From Futiania mangrovi (GTDB lineage Bacteria; Pseudomonadota; Alphaproteobacteria; Futianiales; Futianiaceae), in the NCBI RefSeq assembly GCF_024158125.1, contig NZ_JAMZFT010000004.1, forward strand, positions 218,359-282,358: a stretch of 64,000 nucleotides of DNA. Reading direction: 5' to 3'. The first letter of the stretch is position 1. Every line of letters starts with the position of its first letter. The position numbers were made by a program, and so were the translations under genes. Positions 17,318 through 25,737 of the stretch are shown here, in pieces. The notes beneath the pieces were generated by a model. The model was given only the letters and a program-made list of their open reading frames with translations, was not told where the DNA came from and ran no database searches.

Positions 17318-18130
17318 ATGACAGCCGGCACAGAAGCCCCGCCGATCCTGTCCCTCATCAATGTCGAGGTCATCTACGACTTCGTGTCGATGGCGGTGAA
17401 GGGAGTGTCGCTGACCGTGCCGGAGGGCGGCATGGTCGCGCTCCTCGGCTCCAATGGCGCGGGCAAGAGTACGACCCTCAAGGCGATCAGCGGGCTGCTC
17501 AAGGCCGAGCGCGGGCGCGTCAGCCGGGGCGAGGTGATCTTCCAGGGCCGGCAGATCGGCGACGTGCCGCCGCAGGCGCGGGTCGCCATGGGAATCGTCC
17601 AGGTGCTGGAGGGCCGCCGGGTGTTCGAGCACCTCACGCCGGACGAAAACCTCGAGGCAGCAGCGGCCCGCAGCCTGTCGGGCAGCCAGATCGCCGCCGA
17701 GAAGGACCGGATCTACGGCTATTTCCCGCGCCTCTTCGAACGGCGGCATGCCCAGGCGGGCTATCTGTCGGGCGGCGAGCAGCAGATGCTCGCCATCGGC
17801 CGGGCGCTGATGACGCAACCCAAACTCCTGATGCTCGACGAGCCGTCCTTGGGGCTTGCGCCCTTCCTGGTGCGCGAGATCTTCGAGATCATCCAGCGCA
17901 TCAACCGGGAACAGGGGTTGTCGGTCCTGCTGGTCGAGCAGAACGCGCTCGCCGCGCTGGAGATCGTTTCGCACGGCTACCTGATCGAGAACGGGCGCGT
18001 CGTCATGCACGACACGGCAGAGGCCCTGCGCGCCAATTCCGACATCCGGGAGTTCTACCTTGGTGGCTCGGAAGGCAAGAACTTCCGGGACATCAAGCAC
18101 TACAGCCGGCGCAAGCGCTGGCTGACTTGA
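17318..18130 (+). CDS. LivF-type ABC transporter ATP-binding protein
   Basis: A 270-residue ATPase. Walker A GSNGAGKSTT, signature LSGGEQQMLAIGRAL, Walker B LLMLDEPSLGLAP and an intact H-loop region. The C-terminal extension of about 30 residues is rich in R and K (GKNFRDIKHYSRRKRW) and exceeds the usual 235-residue LivF; similar tails occur in ligase-linked systems. It completes the transporter with the LivG-type partner at 12623. Confidence 0.92.
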   Translation: MTAGTEAPPILSLINVEVIYDFVSMAVKGVSLTVPEGGMVALLGSNGAGKSTTLKAISGLLKAERGRVSRGEVIFQGRQIGDVPPQARVAMGIVQVLEGRRVFEHLTPDENLEAAAARSLSGSQIAAEKDRIYGYFPRLFERRHAQAGYLSGGEQQMLAIGRALMTQPKLLMLDEPSLGLAPFLVREIFEIIQRINREQGLSVLLVEQNALAALEIVSHGYLIENGRVVMHDTAEALRANSDIREFYLGGSEGKNFRDIKHYSRRKRWLT

Positions 18131-18188
18131 GCGCACGACGCAAGACAAGCCGGTTCGCAACGAAACCGGCCGGACGAGGGAGGAAACC

Positions 18189-19448
18189 ATGACACTCGCA
18201 AGACGCATTGCAGGCGTGGCGGCAGGGATCGGCCTCGCGGCCGCCTTTGCCGTGCAGGCCCAGGCAGCGGAGCCGGTGAAGTTCGGTATCTGCTACGACC
18301 TCAGCAAGGCCTACACGTTCATCTCGCCGCAGGTTCTCCAGGGCGCCAGGGACCTTGCGACCCTGACGAACATGAAGGGCGGTATCGAGGGGCATCCCAT
18401 CGAGATGGTGGTGCAGGACCACGGCAACGAGCCGCAGCGCGGCATCGAGTGCTATGAGCGGCTGAAGCGGGAAGGCGTGATGATCTTCGACATGCTGTCG
18501 ACGCCGGTGTCCATCGCCGTGTTGCCGCGGATCATGCAGGACCAGAACATTCTCCTGCAATCGCTGGTCGGGCGCGGCGACGCGGTCGACGGCGAGGTGT
18601 TCAAATGGGTGTTCCCGGTCGGACCGACCTATTGGGGCCAGGCGGCCAACGACATCGAGTTCATCCGCCAGAAGAGCGGCGGAAAGCTGGAGGGCGTGAA
18701 GGTCGCCTTCGTCTATCTCGACTATCCCTTCGGCCAGGAGCCGATCGGCATCCTCAAGAAGCTGGCGGAGAAGGAAGGCTTCGACCTGCAACTCTTCCCC
18801 GTGCCGCTGCCGGGTAACGACCAGGCCACGACATGGAGCCAGATGCGCCGCTTCCAGCCCGACTGGATCATCAGCTGGATGTTCTCGAACGCGCATGTGG
18901 TCGCCTCGCGCGAGATGAAGCGCAACGGCATTCCGATCTCCAAGTACCTTTCGGTCAACTGGCTGAACGAGGTCGACATCCGCAACATCGGCCCCGAGGC
19001 GGCGGCCGGCCTGAAGCGCGGAACGAACGTCGCGGGCGGTCAGGAAGTGCCGATCATCGCCGAGATCATCGACAAGGTGTACGGCGCCGGCAAGGGTGCG
19101 GGCGACCGCAAGGCGATCGAGGACGTCTACTACAACACCGGCGTCGCGATCTACTCGGTCGCGTTCGAGGCGGTGCGCAAGGCCATCGCCGACCATGGCT
19201 TGCCGCTCACCGCGGAGAAGGTGAAGGCCGGGTTCGAAAGCCTGAAGGAGTTCGACGCCAACGGCTTGCTCGCGCCCGTCACGGTCACCGCCAGCGATCA
19301 TGGCGGCGGCGGCAAGACCCGCGTTGAGACATGGGACGGCACGAAGTGGGTTCCGGAAACGGACTGGCTGTCGGCCTATACCGACGTGGTGTGGGAAAAG
19401 GTCCGCGAAGAGAGCTCGAAGTTCGCCAAGGACCAGGCGAAGCAGTAA
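18189..19448 (+). CDS. Periplasmic substrate-binding protein of the LivFGHM-type importer
   Basis: A 419-residue type I binding protein. Residues 1-26 are a signal peptide ending AVQAQA before AEPVKFG. Mature domains follow the leucine/amide-binding plan: ICYDLSKAYTFISPQVLQGA at the start, then GHPIEMVVQDHGNEPQRGIE. No cysteine lipobox is present, so it is free in the periplasm. RBS GGGAGGAAACC precedes ATG 18189. Last gene of the operon; a strong hairpin follows. Related proteins beside acyl-CoA ligases bind aromatic, alicyclic or fatty acids, but the ligand here is not readable. Confidence 0.92.
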   Translation: MTLARRIAGVAAGIGLAAAFAVQAQAAEPVKFGICYDLSKAYTFISPQVLQGARDLATLTNMKGGIEGHPIEMVVQDHGNEPQRGIECYERLKREGVMIFDMLSTPVSIAVLPRIMQDQNILLQSLVGRGDAVDGEVFKWVFPVGPTYWGQAANDIEFIRQKSGGKLEGVKVAFVYLDYPFGQEPIGILKKLAEKEGFDLQLFPVPLPGNDQATTWSQMRRFQPDWIISWMFSNAHVVASREMKRNGIPISKYLSVNWLNEVDIRNIGPEAAAGLKRGTNVAGGQEVPIIAEIIDKVYGAGKGAGDRKAIEDVYYNTGVAIYSVAFEAVRKAIADHGLPLTAEKVKAGFESLKEFDANGLLAPVTVTASDHGGGGKTRVETWDGTKWVPETDWLSAYTDVVWEKVREESSKFAKDQAKQ

Positions 19449-19454
19449 TCCCTT

Positions 19455-19485
19455 GCCGGGGGCGCAGACCGCTTGCGCCCCCGGC
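19455..19485 (+). terminator. Hairpin terminator after the binding-protein gene
   Basis: A perfect 12-bp stem GCCGGGGGCGCA / TGCGCCCCCGGC with a 7-base loop, 6 bases after the stop codon at 19448. No strong T-run follows, but position and stability fit transcript end or 3' protection. Confidence 0.65.
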
Positions 19486-19645
19486 ATATCCCGCCTTACG
19501 GGGCCGCGCGGGGCCGCCATGCGATCCGACATGCCATCGGCATGCTGGACAGGCGGCGCGAGCTGTTGGACACTTGTCCGTACAGCTACGTATGACGCCG
19601 CGTCACGGTGCGACCGTGACAAGAAGAGCGAACCTGGGAGGTGAC

Positions 19646-20539
19646 ATGACCGTTCGACCGACGCGCCGTTTGCGCGAACTTCTGGCTGGGCCGGATCTTG
19701 TGATCGCGCCGGGCGTTGCGGACGCGCTCAATGCGCGGATCGTGGCCGAAACCGGCTTCGACGCGATCTACATGACAGGAGCGGGCACGACTGCCGTGCG
19801 CCTCGGCATGCCGGACGTGGGCCTAATGACCATGGTCGAGATGGCCGACAACGCGGGCCGCATTGCCGACGCCTCGGGCCTGCCGCTCATCGCCGACGCG
19901 GACACCGGCTATGGCGGGCCGGTCAATGTCATGCGGACCGTCCGGACCTTCGAGAAGGCGGGCGTGGCCGGCATCCACATCGAGGACCAGCAGTGGCCCA
20001 AGCGCTGCGGTCACCTGGCCGGCAAGACGCTGATCCCGGCGGAGGAAATGGCAGCGAAGATCCGGGCCGCGTGCGACGCGCGCCATGACGACGACTTCGT
20101 CATCATCGCGCGGACCGACGCGCTCGCGGTGGATGGGATGAACGCCGCGCTCGACCGGGCTGCAATCTACGAGGAGGCGGGCGCCGACCTGATCTTCGTC
20201 GAATCTCCCCGCAACATGGAGGAGATATCGGCGATCCCGCGGGCGCTCACCAAGCCCGCGCTCTTCAACATGGCGTCCAGCGGCAAGACCCCATTCCTGT
20301 CGAAGGAGGAGATCGCGGCCGAGGGCTTCAAGCTGGCGATCTACCCCAACTTCGCACTGCTCTCGGCGATCTCGGCGGTGCGCAAGACGCTGGGCGAGCT
20401 GAAGCGGACCGGCACCGTCAGCCACATCGTGAACGACATCGCGTCCTTCCGCGAGTTCTTCGACCTGATGGGCATGAAGCAGGTGCAGGAAATGGAGGCC
20501 CGCTACGGCATCAACGAAGCATCGCGCGTCGACTATTGA
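19646..20539 (+). CDS. Isocitrate lyase / PEP mutase family C-C lyase
   Basis: A 297-residue TIM-barrel lyase. The K-R-C-G-H catalytic loop is at 119-123, with C121 the general acid of the lyases; phosphonate mutases lack this motif. The metal-binding region reads ADADTGYGG and IHIEDQQWP. Family lyases cleave 2-methylisocitrate, isocitrate or 2,3-dimethylmalate to succinate or propionate plus a 2-oxo acid. It lacks the prpC/prpD neighbours of the methylcitrate cycle. Instead it leads into a TctCBA transporter and a LeuC/LeuD-type hydro-lyase, the enzyme pair seen in dimethylmaleate degradation. ATG 19646 sits behind GGGAGG. The exact substrate is open. Confidence 0.88.
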   Translation: MTVRPTRRLRELLAGPDLVIAPGVADALNARIVAETGFDAIYMTGAGTTAVRLGMPDVGLMTMVEMADNAGRIADASGLPLIADADTGYGGPVNVMRTVRTFEKAGVAGIHIEDQQWPKRCGHLAGKTLIPAEEMAAKIRAACDARHDDDFVIIARTDALAVDGMNAALDRAAIYEEAGADLIFVESPRNMEEISAIPRALTKPALFNMASSGKTPFLSKEEIAAEGFKLAIYPNFALLSAISAVRKTLGELKRTGTVSHIVNDIASFREFFDLMGMKQVQEMEARYGINEASRVDY

Positions 20540-20595
20540 GCCCGGCGGCGTGCGGACACCAAGGGCGGAAGCCGCCTGACAGGGAGGAGACCACA

Positions 20596-21603
20596 GTGAA
20601 GAAGACCCTAGCGCTCATCGCGGCCGGCCTGATGGCCATGGCAGGGGGCCTTGCCCCGGCCGCCGCACAGGATGCCAAGGACTGGCCCAAGGACGACACG
20701 CGCATCCGGATCGTCGTGCCCTTCGGCACGGGCGGCAGCACGGACCGGCTCGCCCGCTCCATCGCGTCCTTCCTGCCGAACCATCTGAACGACACGCCGG
20801 TGACCGTGGTGAACAAGCCCGGCGCATCCGGCTCTGTCGGCTCGGCCTGGTTCATGCAGCAGCCTGCGGACGGCGGCTGGTTCCTGGTGACGCACGCCGT
20901 TCCCTATCTCGCCAACAACATCCTCGTGATGAACGCCCCGGTGAAGTGGGAGGACTACGAGTTCATCAACATCCAGTGGCCGCAGAGCCAGCTGTTCGCG
21001 GTCGGCAAGGACACCGGCTACACGACGCTGAAGGAACTGATCGAGGACATCCGCAACAATCCGGGCAAGGTCAGCTCCTCGATCCTGCATGGATCCGGCG
21101 CCCACCTGCAGCTCCTCATCATGCTCGACAAGCTCGGCATCCCGCGGGACAACGTGCGCTGGGTGACCTACCAGGGCGGCGGCCAGCAGCGCGCGGCTGT
21201 GGCCGGCGGCAACGTCACCTTCATGTCGACCTCTGCCGACGGGACCGAGGGGATCAAGGACCTCATCACGCCGCTCGCCATCCATTCCGAGGCCGAGGAT
21301 CCGAACTGGCCGGGTGTGCCGCTGGTGAACGATGTGCTTCAGAAGGAGTACGGCATCACGGTGCCGGGTGTCGGCAACACCTATGCCTCGCTCGTCGGTC
21401 ACAAGGCTTTCCGCGAGAAGTATCCGGAGCGCTGGGAGACCTTCGTGAAGGCCTACGAGGAAATGCTCAAGAGCGAGGACTACCAGAAGTTCGCCGAGCG
21501 TTCGGCCCTCGGAGCCCAATGGTTCGGGCCCGAGAAGTCCACCGAGATCCTCAATGCCGGTTACGCGGTCATGGAGGAATACAAGGACACCTTCGAGAAG
21601 TAA
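20596..21603 (+). CDS. TctC-type periplasmic binding protein of a tripartite tricarboxylate transporter
   Basis: A 335-residue Bug/TctC receptor. GTG 20596 was chosen because AGGGAGGAG lies at correct spacing and the following residues KKTLALIAAGLMAMAGGL form a signal peptide cut near PAAAQ. The mature start includes RIVVPFGTGGSTDRLAR and VVNKPGASGSVG, the two loops that bind a dicarboxylate end. It captures the substrate for the TctB and TctA membrane parts downstream. The lyase gene ends 56 bases upstream, so they are probably cotranscribed. Confidence 0.92.
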   Translation: MKKTLALIAAGLMAMAGGLAPAAAQDAKDWPKDDTRIRIVVPFGTGGSTDRLARSIASFLPNHLNDTPVTVVNKPGASGSVGSAWFMQQPADGGWFLVTHAVPYLANNILVMNAPVKWEDYEFINIQWPQSQLFAVGKDTGYTTLKELIEDIRNNPGKVSSSILHGSGAHLQLLIMLDKLGIPRDNVRWVTYQGGGQQRAAVAGGNVTFMSTSADGTEGIKDLITPLAIHSEAEDPNWPGVPLVNDVLQKEYGITVPGVGNTYASLVGHKAFREKYPERWETFVKAYEEMLKSEDYQKFAERSALGAQWFGPEKSTEILNAGYAVMEEYKDTFEK

Positions 21604-21619
21604 CCACGTATCCCGTGCG

Positions 21620-21654
21620 GACGGGCCGGCGGCGCCTCGGCGCCCCGGCCCGTC
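21620..21654 (+). terminator. Intercistronic hairpin between tctC-like and tctB-like genes
   Basis: A 10-bp outer stem (GACGGGCCGG / CCGGCCCGTC) continuing into an inner GGCGCC/GGCGCC stem with a one-base bulge and 2-base loop. No T-tract. It most likely stabilises the binding-protein mRNA or reduces readthrough into the membrane genes. Confidence 0.5.
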
Positions 21655-21678
21655 TGCCGACCGACGGAGGGGTCTGCC

Positions 21679-22149
21679 ATGAGCCGTCTGCGCCTGCGCG
21701 CGCCGTCCTGGGGCCATCTCGCCTTCATCGGTGCGGCCGCGGCTTTCCTGATCTGGTACTTTCTCGATGCGTACGGCGCGTCCTCGCGTCTCGAGAACCT
21801 GATGCTGATCGCGCCCGCCACTGCGATCGGGCTCGGGCTTTGCCTGTTTCTCGCCGCGGCGGAGTTCGTGACCGTCGAGGGAGCGGCACCGCGCACGGCG
21901 CTGCCTGCCGTCGACCCGCGCGTGCCGCTGTTCATGGCGCTGCTGGCGGCCTACGTGGCCGCGCTCGTCTACGACCTTGGCTTCGACGTGGCGAGCTTCC
22001 TCTTCCTCGCGGCGTCGCTGTGGGTTCTCGGGGAGCGGCGGCCGACCCTGCTCGTCGTCTTTCCCGCGGTCTTCACGGTGCTGATCGTGCTCGGCATGCA
22101 GGAATTGCTGAGCATACCGGTGCCGACCCTTCTCTTCGATGACATGTGA
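21679..22149 (+). CDS. TctB-type small membrane subunit of the tripartite tricarboxylate transporter
   Basis: A 156-residue protein with four predicted helices (about 14-30, 38-55, 80-118 as a pair, 128-145). Matches TctB in length and position between the receptor and the large permease. Sequence is weakly conserved in this family, so the call rests mainly on topology and context. 12 bases to the next gene. Confidence 0.85.
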   Translation: MSRLRLRAPSWGHLAFIGAAAAFLIWYFLDAYGASSRLENLMLIAPATAIGLGLCLFLAAAEFVTVEGAAPRTALPAVDPRVPLFMALLAAYVAALVYDLGFDVASFLFLAASLWVLGERRPTLLVVFPAVFTVLIVLGMQELLSIPVPTLLFDDM

Positions 22150-22161
22150 GAGGCACCTGAC

Positions 22162-23676
22162 ATGATCGACATGGCCGGTGTCGCTGGCGCCGTCGACATC
22201 CTCACCCACAATGCGGGTGCCTGGCTCGTGGTGCTGCCGGGGTTGCTGATCGGGTTGATCTTCGGAGCGGTCCCGGGCCTCTCGATTTCCATCGGAATGG
22301 CGATCTTCCTGCCGCTCACGCTCTACATGGATTTCCTGCAGGCCATCCTGTTCCTGACCGCGATCTTCACGGGCGGCGGTTTCGGCTGTGCGATTCCTGC
22401 CATCCTGATGAACATCCCGGGCACATCCGCCGCGGTGGCCACGACGTTCGACGGCTATCCCATGGCGCGGCGGGGCGAGCACAACATTGCGCTCGGCGCG
22501 GCGCTCGCCGCCTCCACCATCGGCACGGGGCTCAGCTATCTCGTGCTGTTCCTGTTCGTCTCGCCGATCGCGTCTGTCGTGCTGCGGCTGGGTCCGTCCG
22601 AGATGTTCGTGGTGGCGATCTGGGGCATGTCGCTGATTGCCGTGCTGCGCGAGCGCTATTTCGCGCGCGGGCTTCTGGCGGGCGTTCTCGGCCTGCTGAT
22701 CGGCACGATCGGGGTCAGTGCGCTCGGCTCCTTCCGCGGGACCATGGGCTCGATCTACCTGTTCGACGGGGTTCCCGCGATCCCGGCGCTGATCGGGCTG
22801 TTCGCGGCCTCGGAACTCTTCAACCTGATCCGCACGGACTACCTGGTGGCCGACGAGGAGAAGCGGCGGCTGAACCTGCGCGGCATCCTCGCGGGCGTGC
22901 GGCTGGCGCTGCGCTACCCGGTCGAGATCCTGCGCGGCGGCGTGATCGGCAGCCTGATCGGCGCGATCCCGGGCGTCGGCTCGTCGGTCGCGAATCTCGT
23001 CTCCTACGCGGATGCCAAGCGACGCGCGGGCGCGGGCGGCAATTTCGGAAAGGGCGATCCGCGCGGGGTCATCGCGTCCGAAAGCGCCAACAGCAGCTCC
23101 GAGGGCGGCTCCATGGCGACGCTGCTCGCGCTCGGCATCCCCGGCGGCGGCGGCACGGCGATCATGCTCGCGGCCTTCGCCACGCATAATGTGACGGGTG
23201 GCCCGCGTTTCCTCGCCGACAACACCGACGTGGTCTACGCGATCATCTTTGGCAACCTGGTGCAGGTGATCCTGTTGCTGATCGTGGGGCTGGGCTTCAT
23301 CTTCGTCGCCAGCGCCATCGTGAAGGTGCCGCTGCGCCTGCTGGTGCCGACGGTGATGATGATGGCGCTCCTGGGCTCCTACGCCTACACCGGCAGCATC
23401 GCCGGGCCGGTCACGGTCGCGGTGTTCTCCGCGCTGGGCTGGGTCATGCGGCGCTACGAGTATCCGGTCGCGGCGACGGTCATCGGCATCCTGCTCGGCG
23501 GCATGATCGAGGGGGAGATGCTGCGCACCTACCAGCTCGCGAGCGGGCAGTTCGCGGAGTACGTGATGGGCCGGCCGGTGACGCTGATCCTGCTGCTGCT
23601 GCTGGCCGCGTCCCTGGCCCTGCCCGCCGTCCGCACCTACCGCCAGCGCAACGCGCTTCTGAAGGAGAAGGCCTGA
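22162..23676 (+). CDS. TctA-type large permease of the tripartite tricarboxylate transporter
   Basis: A 504-residue permease with about 11-12 helices. Family motifs: GLIFGAVPGLSISIGMAIFLP near the start, ILMNIPGTSAAVATTFDGYP, and a second PGVGSSVANLVSYADAKR with internal similarity to the first, reflecting the repeat in TctA. It works with TctB and the TctC-type receptor and is probably driven by a cation gradient. Four bases separate it from the LeuC-like gene, so import and metabolism share a transcript. Confidence 0.94.
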   Translation: MIDMAGVAGAVDILTHNAGAWLVVLPGLLIGLIFGAVPGLSISIGMAIFLPLTLYMDFLQAILFLTAIFTGGGFGCAIPAILMNIPGTSAAVATTFDGYPMARRGEHNIALGAALAASTIGTGLSYLVLFLFVSPIASVVLRLGPSEMFVVAIWGMSLIAVLRERYFARGLLAGVLGLLIGTIGVSALGSFRGTMGSIYLFDGVPAIPALIGLFAASELFNLIRTDYLVADEEKRRLNLRGILAGVRLALRYPVEILRGGVIGSLIGAIPGVGSSVANLVSYADAKRRAGAGGNFGKGDPRGVIASESANSSSEGGSMATLLALGIPGGGGTAIMLAAFATHNVTGGPRFLADNTDVVYAIIFGNLVQVILLLIVGLGFIFVASAIVKVPLRLLVPTVMMMALLGSYAYTGSIAGPVTVAVFSALGWVMRRYEYPVAATVIGILLGGMIEGEMLRTYQLASGQFAEYVMGRPVTLILLLLLAASLALPAVRTYRQRNALLKEKA

Positions 23677-23680
23677 GACC

Positions 23681-25102
23681 ATGTCCGAACCCAGGACGAT
23701 GTTCCAGAAGATCTGGGATGCCCACCGCGTTCTCGACGACCCGGCAAGCGGGGAGACGCTGCTCTACGTCGACCGGCTGCTGCTGACCGATTCCTCGTCC
23801 TTCCACGCCTTCGACATCCTGGAGAACGAGGGCTGGACCGTGCGCCGCCCGGCCCAGGTGTTCGGCGTGCCCGACCATTTCTCGCCGAGCGGAGGGCGCA
23901 CGCTCGACGCGGTGGACGACGCCGACCGGCGCGCGCGGATCGAAGACCTGAAGCGCAACTGCGCGCATTGGGGCATTACCCAGTTCGGCATGGACGACAG
24001 GCGCATGGGCATCACCCATGTCGTAGGGCCCGAGCAGGGGATCACGCTGCCCGGGACCATCGTGCTGTGCGGCGACAGCCACACCTCGACCCACGGGGCG
24101 CTCGGCGCGCTCGCGTTCGGCATCGGCGGGCAGTCGGCCCACGTGCTCGCGACCCAGTGCCTGTGGCAGAAGCCGCTCAAGACGCTGCGCGTGAGCGTGA
24201 ACGGCACCCGCGCAGCCGGCGTGACCGCGAAGGACGTGATCCTGGCCGTCATCCGCGAGGTGGGGGCGGGCGGGGCATTCGGCCATGTCGTCGAATACGC
24301 GGGCGAGGCGGTCGAAGCCATGTCGGTCGAGGAACGGCTGACCATCTGCAACATGACTATCGAGTGCGGCGGGCGCGGCGGCCTCGTCGCCCCGGACGAG
24401 AAGACCTTCGCCTATCTCGAAGGCCGCCCGTACGCCCCGAAGGGCGCGCTGTGGGACGAGGCGGTCGCGGCCTGGCGCCAATTGCCGAGCGATCCGGGCG
24501 CGCGCTTCGACCGGGAGATCGCACTCGACGCCGCCGCCATCGCGCCCATGGTGACGTGGGGCAATACCGCGGCCGACGGGCTGCCCATCGACGGACATGT
24601 GCCCGACCCGGCGGGCGAGCCCGACCCAGACCGCCGCGCGGCGATGCAGCGCGCGCTCGACTACATGGGCCTCGCGCCCGGAACGGCGCTCAGGGACGTG
24701 ACGGTCGACCATGTCTTCATCGGCTCCTGCACGAACGGCCGGATCGAGGATCTGAGGGCCGCCGCCGCGGTCCTGAAGGGGCGCAAGGCGAAGGTGCCGG
24801 CACTCGTGGTGCCCGGATCGGGCCTCGTGCGCGCGCAGGCGGAGAAGGAGGGTCTCGACCGCATCTTCATCGAGGCCGGCTTCCGCTGGGGGCATGCCGG
24901 CTGCTCCATGTGCGTCGGCATGAACGGCGACACGATCGGGGCAGGCAAGCGGTGCGCCTCGACCTCGAACCGTAATTTCGTCGGCAGGCAGGGACCGGGC
25001 GCGCGCACGCATCTCGTCAGCCCGCCCATGGCGGCAGCCGCTGCGGTCACGGGCCGCCTGACCGATGTGCGCGACCTGATGTCCGAGGGAGGTGCGGCAT
25101 GA
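23681..25102 (+). CDS. LeuC-like large subunit of an aconitase-family hydro-lyase
   Basis: A 473-residue protein of the 3-isopropylmalate dehydratase large-subunit type. The 4Fe-4S ligands are C350 (GSCTNGR), C408 and C411 (GCSMC). Other family marks: DRLLLTDSSSFHAFDILEN, CGDSHTSTHGALGALAFG and STSNRNFVGRQG. Start ATG 23681. It pairs with the LeuD-like gene by an ATGA overlap. Since leuA and leuB are absent and a lyase and transporter precede it, catabolic hydration or isomerisation of an alkylmaleate or alkylmalate is more likely than leucine synthesis, but sequence alone cannot exclude a real leuC. Confidence 0.9.
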   Translation: MSEPRTMFQKIWDAHRVLDDPASGETLLYVDRLLLTDSSSFHAFDILENEGWTVRRPAQVFGVPDHFSPSGGRTLDAVDDADRRARIEDLKRNCAHWGITQFGMDDRRMGITHVVGPEQGITLPGTIVLCGDSHTSTHGALGALAFGIGGQSAHVLATQCLWQKPLKTLRVSVNGTRAAGVTAKDVILAVIREVGAGGAFGHVVEYAGEAVEAMSVEERLTICNMTIECGGRGGLVAPDEKTFAYLEGRPYAPKGALWDEAVAAWRQLPSDPGARFDREIALDAAAIAPMVTWGNTAADGLPIDGHVPDPAGEPDPDRRAAMQRALDYMGLAPGTALRDVTVDHVFIGSCTNGRIEDLRAAAAVLKGRKAKVPALVVPGSGLVRAQAEKEGLDRIFIEAGFRWGHAGCSMCVGMNGDTIGAGKRCASTSNRNFVGRQGPGARTHLVSPPMAAAAAVTGRLTDVRDLMSEGGAA

Positions 25103-25713
25103 AACCCTTCACCCATCACGAGGGCGTGGCCGTTCCCATGGACGCGCTCAATGTCGATACCGATCAGATCCTGCCCGCGCGCTATCTGCGCAAGCGCAAG
25201 GCCGATCCCGACTATCACCTCTACCTCTTCCACGACCTGCGCTTCGATGCCGAGGGTGCGGAACGGCCGGAGTTCATCCTGAACCAGCCCGCATGGCGCG
25301 GTGCCACGGTGATCGTCGGCAACGAGAATTTTGGCGGCGGCTCCTCGCGGGAGGCGGCGGCCTTCGCGCTCGACGCCTTTGGCGTGCGGTGTGTCATCGC
25401 ACCCAGCTTCGGCGACATCTTCTTCAGCAATTGCCTGAAGAACGGCATCCTGCCGGTGCGGGCCTCGAACGAGGCATGCGCGCGCTTGCGCAAGATGCTG
25501 CACGCCCGTCCGGGTGCGACGCTCTCCATCGACCTCGAGGCGCAGACCGTCACCGACCCGGAGGGCGGGGTGCTCTCCTTCGATCTCGACAGCTTTGCCA
25601 GGCGCAACCTGATGAAGGGCCTCAGCCCCATCGGCCTGACTATGGAGCACGACCCCGAGATCGCGGCGTTCGAGCAGGCCTACGCGGCGCGCGCGCCCTG
25701 GGCCGTGCTCTGA
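25099..25713 (+). CDS. LeuD-like small subunit of an aconitase-family hydro-lyase
   Basis: A 204-residue swivel-domain subunit. Family segments: NVDTDQILPARYLR, ENFGGGSSREAAAFAL (the serine loop that binds the substrate carboxylate) and APSFGDIFFSNCLKNGILP. The substrate-recognition loop after PARYLRKRK is where isopropylmalate, homoaconitate and dimethylmaleate enzymes differ; I cannot assign it by eye. It overlaps the large-subunit gene by 4 bases. Confidence 0.9.
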   Translation: MKPFTHHEGVAVPMDALNVDTDQILPARYLRKRKADPDYHLYLFHDLRFDAEGAERPEFILNQPAWRGATVIVGNENFGGGSSREAAAFALDAFGVRCVIAPSFGDIFFSNCLKNGILPVRASNEACARLRKMLHARPGATLSIDLEAQTVTDPEGGVLSFDLDSFARRNLMKGLSPIGLTMEHDPEIAAFEQAYAARAPWAVL

Positions 25714-25737
25714 GGCCAGGTGGCAGAGGCAGCCGGA

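Noticed and set aside
20608..23682. Open frame of about 1,020 codons opposite tctC, tctB and tctA
   Set aside because: Same antisense effect; R/H/Q-rich low-complexity translation, while the plus strand encodes a complete transporter.
23681..25713. Calling the hydro-lyase pair leuC and leuD of leucine biosynthesis
   Set aside because: No leuA or leuB nearby, and the genes are embedded behind a lyase and a carboxylate transporter; kept as LeuC/LeuD-like only.
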